A stretch of 64,000 bases of DNA from Sphingomonas sp. 67-36 (GTDB taxonomy: Bacteria; Pseudomonadota; Alphaproteobacteria; Sphingomonadales; Sphingomonadaceae). Below the pieces are notes generated by a model. That model saw only the letters and a program-made list of their open reading frames with translations, did no database searches and was not told the origin of the DNA. This document shows positions 57,911-64,000 of the stretch, piece by piece; positions within the stretch are counted from its first letter, which is position 1; each line of letters starts with the position of its first letter. The position numbers and the translations under genes are program-made. The DNA lies in assembly GCA_001897375.1 (NCBI GenBank), contig MKSU01000001.1, positions 62,001-126,000 on the forward strand, read 5' to 3'.

Positions 57911-58846
57911 ATGCGCCGTTTCGCCGCCCTTATCGGCCTGTCGCCGCTCGCGCTCACCGCCGCCGCGCCGCCCCCCGCGCCGTTCACGATCGTGGAGACC
58001 GGCGAGGGGTTCGCCCATCTTCAGGACGCGCTGATGGCGCGGCGCGGGCAGGATTTCACCGTGCTGATCGCACCGGGCGTCTATCGCGAATGCGCGATCC
58101 AGCAGGCGGGGCGCGTCACCTTCAAGGCGGCGGAGCCGGGCAAGGCGATCTTCGAGAGCGCGTGCGAGGGCAAGGCCGCATTGGTGCTACGCGGGCGCGG
58201 ATCGACGGTGGACGGCCTCGTCTTCCGCAACATCCGCGTGGGCGACGGCAACGGCGCGGGAATCCGCATCGAGATCGGCGACCTTACGGTGCGCAACGCG
58301 ATGTTCCTCGACAGCCAGGAGGGCATCCTGGGCGCGACCGGCGACGCCACGCGGATCACGGTCGATCACTCGACCTTCTCGGGCCTCGGCCAATGCGACG
58401 AGACGCCCGATTGCGCCCATTCGATCTACCTCGCCAATACCGGCGAGATCACGGTGACCAACTCCCGCTTCGAGCGCGGGCGGGGCGGGCATTACGTCAA
58501 GCTGCGCAGCCCGCGCGTGCGGATCGACGACAACAGCTTCGACGACAGCGAGGGGCGCAAGACCAATTACGCGATCGACCTGCCCGAAGGCGGCACCGGC
58601 GAGATTCTGCGCAACACCTTCGTGCAGGGGGCGAACAAGGAGAATTGGACCGGCTTCATCGTCGTCGCGGCGGAGCAGCGCAAATATTCCGCCGCCGGCC
58701 TGCGCATCGACGGCAATGTCGCCACGCTCGCGCCGGGCCAGAGCAAGAGCCCGGCCTTCGTCGCCAACGTCAGCGGCGAGCGGCTGGCGTTGGGGACGAA
58801 CCGGCTAGGGCCGGGTGTGCGCGCCTATGAGGACCGGCGGCCTTAG
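57911..58846 (+). CDS. Secreted right-handed beta-helix protein
   Basis: A 311-aa exported protein. Signal peptide MRRFAALIGLSPLALTAAA, followed by parallel beta-helix repeats: VLRGRGSTVDGLVFRNIRV, ITVTNSRFERGRGGHYVKL, and IDLPEGGTGEILRNTFV. The fold is that of pectin-lyase-like proteins, but no catalytic set is evident. Two Cys pairs may form disulfides. The ATG at 57911 is after AAAGGA. The stop codon is provided by the repeat element that follows directly. Confidence 0.8.
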   Translation: MRRFAALIGLSPLALTAAAPPPAPFTIVETGEGFAHLQDALMARRGQDFTVLIAPGVYRECAIQQAGRVTFKAAEPGKAIFESACEGKAALVLRGRGSTVDGLVFRNIRVGDGNGAGIRIEIGDLTVRNAMFLDSQEGILGATGDATRITVDHSTFSGLGQCDETPDCAHSIYLANTGEITVTNSRFERGRGGHYVKLRSPRVRIDDNSFDDSEGRKTNYAIDLPEGGTGEILRNTFVQGANKENWTGFIVVAAEQRKYSAAGLRIDGNVATLAPGQSKSPAFVANVSGERLALGTNRLGPGVRAYEDRRP

Positions 58847-58966
58847 AGCGATTTCGAGGCAGGTGGAAACGCAGTTCAGCGCAGCTAATCACCTGCCGGC
58901 TCGGAAATCGCGGCAACAAAGAAAATAGAGCGGTGGTCGATGCAGTCGGATCGACAACCGCTCTAG
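58843..58966. repeat. MITE-like repeat element, copy B
   Basis: A ~124-bp element, inverted relative to the copy at 41835-41938. Its ends are TTAGAGCG and CGCTCTAG. It shares the two hairpins and the AT-rich linker but has a 24-bp addition between the arms of the GGCAGG hairpin and small changes in the other. Both copies begin at the stop codon of a plus-strand gene (TAG at 58844-58846 here) and stand between convergent genes. Confidence 0.85.
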
Positions 58967-59008
58967 GCGCCACTTTCCGCCTGATCGTTTCATCCGATGA
59001 GATGGAAA

Positions 59009-59032
59009 CGCCGGCGGGTTGCCCCGCCGGCG
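59009..59032 (-). terminator. Intrinsic terminator of the PEP-CTERM gene
   Basis: CGCCGGCGGG (59009-59018) pairs perfectly with CCCGCCGGCG (59023-59032) over TTGC. On the minus strand the stem is followed by TTTCC, 27 bp after the gene's stop. Confidence 0.7.
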
Positions 59033-59058
59033 CTCCATGCTCGCGATGCGATTGCCGG

Positions 59059-59841
59059 TCAGGCGCGGGAGAAGGCGACCTTCGTGGCGGTCTTGCGCGT
59101 GCGCATCACGCCGCCGACCAGGCCGAAGCCGAGGATCATCATCGCCCATGTCGACGGTTCCGGCACGCCGGGGATGACGGTGCCGCCGCCCGTGTCCTTG
59201 AACCAGCCGACGGTGTGGTTATCCGATTCGTAGCCGGCGCTGTAGTTCGTCTGATTGAACACGATCTTGTCGAACGTGCCGGAATTCAGGAAGAAGTTCA
59301 CGAACACATAGGGCTGGCCGGAATTCTGCCCCTGGAAGGGGGCGAAGGGATTGCCGTAATAGGCATTGTTGCCGCTCACGAACGACAGCACATTGGCCGG
59401 ATCGAATGTGCCCAGCGACGTCGCGCCGTTGAAGAACTCGACCGTGTTGCCGCCATCGAGCGCCGACAGCCAGAAGCCGAAATAGTTGATTCCGTTCTGG
59501 CCTGTCTGGCTGAAGTCGATCGAATAGGAATGCGTCTGGCTGATGCCGGCGACGGCATAATCGCCGGAGCCGCCCGCGCCGCCATATTGGTTGGCCGGGA
59601 TGACGTTGACGTTCTGATAGTTCCCGGTGATCGGGCTGCCGTTGAACGTGCTGGTGAACGTCGAGATGCCGGTGTTCTGGCTGTCGAATGTCTCGACGCC
59701 GAAATAGTCGAAATTGGCCGTGGAGTTCACCACTCCGGGCGCTTCGACCTTCACGGTGAAATCGGGAGAAAGCGACGCGTGGGCGGCACCCGCGCCCAAC
59801 ACGGCGGTCGCCATGGCGACGCTCGCAACAATCTTTTTCAT
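59059..59841 (-). CDS. PEPxxWA-CTERM exported protein
   Basis: A 260-aa exported protein. Signal peptide (to about AHAS), a beta-rich central part (FGVETFDSQNTGISTF, FGFWLSALDGGNTVEFF) and the C-terminal sorting signal VPEPSTWAMMILGFGLVGG followed by a basic tail (about 226-252). The PEPxxWA variant is typical of sphingomonads; the tail is recognised by an exosortase, linking it to biofilm or exopolysaccharide export. No exosortase gene is present here. Function of the mature part is unknown. Confidence 0.88.
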   Translation of the reverse strand: MKKIVASVAMATAVLGAGAAHASLSPDFTVKVEAPGVVNSTANFDYFGVETFDSQNTGISTFTSTFNGSPITGNYQNVNVIPANQYGGAGGSGDYAVAGISQTHSYSIDFSQTGQNGINYFGFWLSALDGGNTVEFFNGATSLGTFDPANVLSFVSGNNAYYGNPFAPFQGQNSGQPYVFVNFFLNSGTFDKIVFNQTNYSAGYESDNHTVGWFKDTGGGTVIPGVPEPSTWAMMILGFGLVGGVMRTRKTATKVAFSRA

Positions 59842-59954
59842 GACACCCCTCGAAGATGAGAAAAATGATGCGACCGTTAACTGGTCATTAAGGCGATTCG
59901 CCCTTCACCGCAACGGGCGCGCGAGCGCTGTTCCAGAGCGGGACAGAATCGAAT

Positions 59955-61568
59955 CTAGGCCGCCGCAGCGACCCTTTCCCGGATCATGTCCGCCGCCTTC
60001 TCCGCGATCATGATCGTCGGCGCGTTGGTGTTCGAGCCGACCAGCGCCGGCATCACCGAGGCGTCGACGACGCGCAGCCCCGCCAGCCCGCGCACCTTGA
60101 GCCGCGCATCGACCACCGCCAGCCGATCCCCGTCCGCGCCCATCTTGCAGGTGCCGACCGGGTGGTAGATCGTCTCGGCCGTGCGGCGCACCCAGGCGTC
60201 GATCTCCGCGTCGGTGCGCACCTCGCCGCCGGGGGCAAGCTCCGCGTCGCGATAGGGATCGAGCGCCGCCTGCGCCGCCACGTCGCGCCCGATCTTCACG
60301 CATTCGCGCATCACGCGCACATCCTCGTGCTGGCTCAGGTAATTGGCGAAGATCAGCGGGTCGGCCAGCGGGTCGCCCGACGCGATCGTCACGCGGCCGC
60401 GGCTTTCCGGGCGGAGCTGGCAGAGGTGGAAGGAGAAGCCGTCCTCCTTCGCGCGCACCTTGCCGTGATCGCGCATGATCGCGAGCACGCCATGGATCTG
60501 CACGTCCGGCCGCGACAGGCCGGGGCGCGAGCAGACGAACGCGCCGGATTCGAGGAATTGCTGCCGCCCGAATCCCGTGCCGCGCAGCAGATATTCGAGC
60601 CCCACCTTGAGTTGCCGCAACCCCTTGGTCGCCGAATAGGCGGTGGTCAGCCCGTGCGAACGCCAGTTCATGATGACGTCGAGATGGTCCTGCAGATTCT
60701 CGCCCACGCCGGGCAGGTCGTGGACCGCGCGCACGCCGGCGTCCTTCAGCCGCGCCGGATCGCCGATCCCGGAAAGCTGGAGGATCTGCGGGCTTTGCAC
60801 CGCCCCGGCGCACAACAGCGCCTCGCCCGCCACCTCGACCCGCGCGAGTCGATTGCCCGCGAGATATTCCACCGCCACCGCGCGGCCGCCCTCGATCACG
60901 ATCCGCGTCGTGCGCGCGCCGGTGATGACGGTGAGGTTCGGCCGCGCCATCGCCGGGCGCAGATAGGCCGAGGCGGTCGACCAGCGTTGGCCGTTCGCGA
61001 CGGTCAGGTCATAGCGGCCGAACCCCTCCATCACCGCGCCGTTGAAATCGGTGGTGATCGGATAGCCGGCCTGCCGCCCCGCCTCGATCAGCGCGTCGTG
61101 GAACGGGCTGTCGCTCTCGCCGCCCGAAACGGTGAGCGGTCCCCCTGCGCCATGCAGCCCGCCACTCTCGCCGCGATGGTGGCCCTCCAGCCGGCGGAAA
61201 TAGGGCAGCACGTCGTCCCACGACCAGCCGGCCAGCCCGAGCTGGCGCCACTCGTCATAATCCTGCGGATGGCCGCGCATGTAGATCATGCCGTTGATCG
61301 CCGACGATCCGCCCAGTCCACGGCCACGCGGCCACCACAGGCGGCGGTTGTCGAGATGTGGCTCCGGCTCGGTCCAGAAGCCCCAATTGTGCTTGCCCTT
61401 GGCCTTTATCAGATTGCCGACGCCGGCGGGCATCCGCACCAGCATCTCGTTGTTGGCGCCGCCGGCCTCCAGCAGGCATACGCTCGCCGCCGGGTCTTCC
61501 GAAAGCCGCGCCGCGAGCGTGCAGCCCGCCGAGCCGCCGCCGATGACGACATAATCATAGCCTGCCAC
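59955..61568 (-). CDS. GMC-family FAD oxidoreductase
   Basis: Flavin-dependent alcohol/choline dehydrogenase-like enzyme (537 aa). The FAD-binding motif YVVIGGGSAGCTLAARLSE (about 5-23) with the acidic residue in LLEAGG, the GMC signatures WPRGRGLGGSSAINGMIYMRG and GAVQSPQILQLSGIGD, and the catalytic His in HPVGTCKMG are all present. The second active-site position is Asn in SNTNAPT, as in several alcohol dehydrogenases. It is followed upstream by a quinone oxidoreductase. Substrate unknown. Confidence 0.93.
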   Translation of the reverse strand: MAGYDYVVIGGGSAGCTLAARLSEDPAASVCLLEAGGANNEMLVRMPAGVGNLIKAKGKHNWGFWTEPEPHLDNRRLWWPRGRGLGGSSAINGMIYMRGHPQDYDEWRQLGLAGWSWDDVLPYFRRLEGHHRGESGGLHGAGGPLTVSGGESDSPFHDALIEAGRQAGYPITTDFNGAVMEGFGRYDLTVANGQRWSTASAYLRPAMARPNLTVITGARTTRIVIEGGRAVAVEYLAGNRLARVEVAGEALLCAGAVQSPQILQLSGIGDPARLKDAGVRAVHDLPGVGENLQDHLDVIMNWRSHGLTTAYSATKGLRQLKVGLEYLLRGTGFGRQQFLESGAFVCSRPGLSRPDVQIHGVLAIMRDHGKVRAKEDGFSFHLCQLRPESRGRVTIASGDPLADPLIFANYLSQHEDVRVMRECVKIGRDVAAQAALDPYRDAELAPGGEVRTDAEIDAWVRRTAETIYHPVGTCKMGADGDRLAVVDARLKVRGLAGLRVVDASVMPALVGSNTNAPTIMIAEKAADMIRERVAAAA

Positions 61569-61601
61569 GCGACTCTCTCCTGTTTCTTATGGCCCTGTTT
61601 C

Positions 61602-62561
61602 TTACGGAACGAGCACCAGTTTCCCGACCATCCGGCTGTCCCGCATCGCCTCGAACGCGGCGCGCCAGTCGGCAAGCGGATATTCTGCATGGACGCGCGG
61701 CCGGATGCGCCCCTCCGCCGCCAGCCGCCAGATCGCGTCGAGATTCTCGCGCCCCTTGTCCGGAAAGCGCCGGCCATATTCCCCCGCGCGCACGCCGTTC
61801 ACCGAAAAGCCCTTGATGAGCGGCATGTTGGTGGAGACGGTCGCGATCCGGCCGGAGGTGAAGCCGACCACCAGCAGCCGACCGCCGAAGGCGATGCAGC
61901 GGGTCGATTCGTCGAATACGTCGCCGCCGACGGGGTCGTAGATGAGGTCCGCCCCGCCGCCGGTGATCTCCTTCACCGCTTCGCGGAAGCCGGGCGTGGT
62001 GACGGTCGCGTCGGGCGCATAGTCGCGCGCGACCACGGCCAGCTTCTCCGCCGAGCGCGACGCGGCGATCACGCGGCAGCCGAGCGCCTTGGCCAGATCG
62101 ACGGCCGCCAGCCCGACGCCGCCGGTCGCGCCGTGGATCAGCGCCCATTCGCCCGCCTGCGCCATGCCCAGCCGGACCAGCGCGACATAAGCGGTGAGAT
62201 AGGCAGTGCCGACGCTCGCGGCCTCGGCGAAGGAGAGGTGCGCCGGCTTGGGCCGGACGGCGGCGGCGTCGACCGAGACGATCTCCGCGAATCCGCCGAG
62301 CCGCGTGCCGCCCACCACCGCCGCGCCGGGCGCGAAGCCGTCTCCGGCGATCACTTCCCCCGCCACCTCCATGCCGGGGGTGAAGGGCAGCGGCGGCTTG
62401 AGCTGATATTCGCCGCGCGTCATCAGCAGGTCGGGATAATTGAGCGAGGCCGCCTTCACCCGCACCAGCACCTTGCCGGGGGCGGATGCCGGTTCCGGCA
62501 CGTCGGCGATCGCGGTGCCCGACAGGTCGGGAGACAACGCGGAGACGACCAGCGCCTTCAT
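61602..62561 (-). CDS. NADPH:quinone oxidoreductase-like protein
   Basis: A second medium-chain dehydrogenase/reductase (319 aa) of the quinone oxidoreductase group: the domain begins with MKALVVSALSPDLSG; ASLNYPDLLMTRGEYQ in the GroES-like part, and the NADP core LIHGATGGVGLAAVDLAKALG. Its ATG overlaps the TetR stop (ATGA), so the regulator and this enzyme are in one operon, probably with the GMC oxidoreductase 33 bp downstream. Confidence 0.88.
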   Translation of the reverse strand: MKALVVSALSPDLSGTAIADVPEPASAPGKVLVRVKAASLNYPDLLMTRGEYQLKPPLPFTPGMEVAGEVIAGDGFAPGAAVVGGTRLGGFAEIVSVDAAAVRPKPAHLSFAEAASVGTAYLTAYVALVRLGMAQAGEWALIHGATGGVGLAAVDLAKALGCRVIAASRSAEKLAVVARDYAPDATVTTPGFREAVKEITGGGADLIYDPVGGDVFDESTRCIAFGGRLLVVGFTSGRIATVSTNMPLIKGFSVNGVRAGEYGRRFPDKGRENLDAIWRLAAEGRIRPRVHAEYPLADWRAAFEAMRDSRMVGKLVLVP

Positions 62562-63139
62562 CGCGCGGCTGGACGCGCGACCATGATGTCGAGCAGCGAA
62601 TCGAACAATGTGTTCCGGTCGAGCTGCGGCGCATGGACCTTGCTCAGCCCCAGCGTGATGAGGCCGTAAGCGCGGATTTCCGCTTCGGGCCGGGTGAAGC
62701 CGACCGCCATCAGGCTGCGCGCGAGGAAATCGAGCACCAGCGTATCATGCCGCTCCACCGCCGCCCGCGCGTGCGGATCGCTTTCGGCCCAGGCGCGCAT
62801 CGCAATCGCCAGCCGGGTGGAGCCGCGCCGGCGCACCGTCTGGCCGAGCAGGCGGATGCGCTCGATCGGATCGGGCGTCGCACGTTCCAGCGCATCGATC
62901 AGGTCGGTCACCTGATATTCCGCGAAATAGCGCGCGAGCTGGGTCTGATAGTCGTCGAAATCCTTGAAATGGTGATAGAAGCTGCCGGTCGAGACGCGCA
63001 GCTCGTCGGCCAGCGGGCGCAGCTTGAGCGCCTTCAGCCCGCCGCGCCGGAGCAGGGACTGGCCGGCCTCCAGCCAGTCGCGCGGCGTGAGGTCGGGCGA
63101 TCGCGTCGCTGTCGGATTTGCTGGCTGCACGCTTGACAT
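62558..63139 (-). CDS. TetR/AcrR-family regulator
   Basis: A one-component repressor of 193 aa from the ATG at 63139; an in-frame ATG at 63151 lies inside the palindrome and is less likely. The HTH is LRPLADELRVSTGSFYHHFKD (about 44-64), with a helical ligand domain after it. It is divergent from the thiolase and co-directional with the quinone oxidoreductase, so it probably controls both sides through the palindrome between them. Confidence 0.88.
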   Translation of the reverse strand: MSSVQPANPTATRSPDLTPRDWLEAGQSLLRRGGLKALKLRPLADELRVSTGSFYHHFKDFDDYQTQLARYFAEYQVTDLIDALERATPDPIERIRLLGQTVRRRGSTRLAIAMRAWAESDPHARAAVERHDTLVLDFLARSLMAVGFTRPEAEIRAYGLITLGLSKVHAPQLDRNTLFDSLLDIMVARPAAR

Positions 63140-63148
63140 CCCCTCTAC

Positions 63149-63164
63149 CATAACGAAGGTTATG
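63149..63164. promoter_or_regulatory. Candidate TetR operator
   Basis: CATAAC-GAAG-GTTATG at 63149-63164 is a perfect 6+6 palindrome between the divergent TetR and thiolase genes, the usual place and size for a TetR half-site pair. Confidence 0.6.
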
Positions 63165-63222
63165 CCGGAAATCGGCGCCGGTAAAGAGCCGGGGCCGTCA
63201 ACCGCTCTTGGAGAGTCCATCC

Positions 63223-64000
63223 ATGCCCGACGCTTATATCATCGACGCCGTCCGCACCCCGCGCGGGATCGGCAAGCAGGGGAAGGGCGCGCTCGCCGAC
63301 CTGCATCCGCAGCATCTCGCCGCCACGGTGCTGAAGGCGCTTAAGGAGCGCAACAACCTGAACACCGCCGAGGTGGACGACATCATCTGGTCGACTTCCG
63401 CGCAGCGCGGCAAGCAGGGCGGCGACCTCGGCCGCATGGCGGCGCTCGACGCGGGCTATGACATCAAGGCGAGCGGCACGACGCTCGATCGCTTCTGCGG
63501 CGGCGGCATCACCGCGGTGAACTTCGCAGCGGCGCAGATCATGTCCGGCATGGAGGATCTGGTGATCGCCGGCGGCACCGAGATGATGAGCCTCACCGCC
63601 GCGATGGCGCAGGAGGACATGGAAGCGGGCAAGCCCTCGCTCGGCATGGGCGCGGGCAACGAGCGGCTCGACCTTACCCATCCGCAGAGCCATCAGGGCA
63701 TCTGCGGCGATGCGATCGCCAGCATGGAGGGGATCACCCGCGAGCAGCTCGACCGCGCCGGGCTGGAGAGCCAGCAGAAGGCGGCGGCGGCGATCGCGGA
63801 AGGGCGTTTCGACAAGTCGATCGTGCCGGTGGTGGACGATGCCGGCAACGTCGTGCTGGCGAAGGACGAATATCCCCGCCCGCAGACCACCGCCGAGGGC
63901 CTTGCCAGCCTGAAGCCGTCGTTCGGGGCGCTGGCGGACATGCCGATCAACAAGAAGGGCGACACCTTCCGCAAGCAGATCAATCGCAAATACCCGGATC
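63223..64000 (+). CDS. Acetyl-CoA C-acyltransferase (thiolase), 3' end missing
   Basis: Thiolase-family enzyme (beta-oxidation or acetyl-CoA condensation). The 259 residues present include the N-terminal YIIDAVRTPRGIGKQGKGAL, the nucleophilic Cys92 in LDRFCGGGITAVN and IAGGTEMMSLT. The motif here is CGGG where CGSG is commoner. The gene continues past the window edge, so the GHP and CxG motifs cannot be checked. It is divergent from the TetR gene across 83 bp, a clue to regulation by an acyl-CoA or alcohol-derived ligand. Confidence 0.93.
   Translation, partial: MPDAYIIDAVRTPRGIGKQGKGALADLHPQHLAATVLKALKERNNLNTAEVDDIIWSTSAQRGKQGGDLGRMAALDAGYDIKASGTTLDRFCGGGITAVNFAAAQIMSGMEDLVIAGGTEMMSLTAAMAQEDMEAGKPSLGMGAGNERLDLTHPQSHQGICGDAIASMEGITREQLDRAGLESQQKAAAAIAEGRFDKSIVPVVDDAGNVVLAKDEYPRPQTTAEGLASLKPSFGALADMPINKKGDTFRKQINRKYPD

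Overview
The window is a dense, high-GC chromosomal segment from an alphaproteobacterium. It is almost certainly a sphingomonad (Sphingomonas or a close relative), but no rRNA is present to prove it. The pointers are a PEPxxWA-CTERM exported protein, the alphaproteobacterial F-ATPase inhibitor subunit zeta (DUF1476), several TonB-dependent receptors, a TorF-type porin, a GTTC-N7-GTTC alphaproteobacterial-type SOS motif, and abundant GTG/TTG starts and ATGA overlaps. No tRNA, rRNA, CRISPR array, transposase or phage gene was seen. Most of the window looks like ordinary chromosome rather than an island.

Left part (0-26 kb), transport and accessory functions: cardiolipin synthase; an FdhF/YdeP-type molybdopterin oxidoreductase; a two-gene encapsulin nanocompartment (a DyP peroxidase whose C-terminus ends in a cargo-loading peptide, followed 11 bp later by the shell protein); an O-methyltransferase; a 633-bp stretch without a gene; a large secreted BNR/sortilin-like propeller protein; a haem/iron uptake block (substrate-binding protein, permease, ATPase, TonB receptor); a second TonB receptor followed by two tandem, clearly duplicated secreted amidohydrolases; a small outer-membrane barrel whose Shine-Dalgarno sequence lies inside a strong hairpin; a ThDP enzyme; an SMP-30 lactonase-like protein; a VIT/CCC1 metal transporter; and a HAD hydrolase.

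Middle part (26-49 kb), housekeeping: succinyl-CoA:3-oxoacid CoA-transferase A/B; leuC, a 36-aa membrane peptide, then leuD; a quinone oxidoreductase; the zeta inhibitor, BolA and CGFS glutaredoxin; a BlaI/M56 regulator-protease pair; a LACTB2-like hydrolase and a DUF4230 protein; nadA; purS-purQ; an M20 peptidase; a TorF-like porin; glnB-glnA; a type II quinohaemoprotein alcohol dehydrogenase; map; a CinA/MoaB-type protein; and a divergent S24-repressor locus with two operator-like motifs.

Right part (49-64 kb): the tamA-tamB outer-membrane assembly pair with a TTG start on tamB, then a catabolic-looking block (EthD-like protein, aldehyde dehydrogenase, GMC oxidoreductase, quinone oxidoreductase, TetR regulator, thiolase) with a secreted beta-helix protein and a PEP-CTERM protein between. 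The thiolase runs off the right edge.

The items most worth a second look are the DyP-encapsulin compartment, a pair of MITE-like elements in opposite orientations whose ends supply the stop codons of the genes they abut, the ribosome-site-masking hairpin before the small porin, and the SOS-like/palindromic control region of the S24 repressor.
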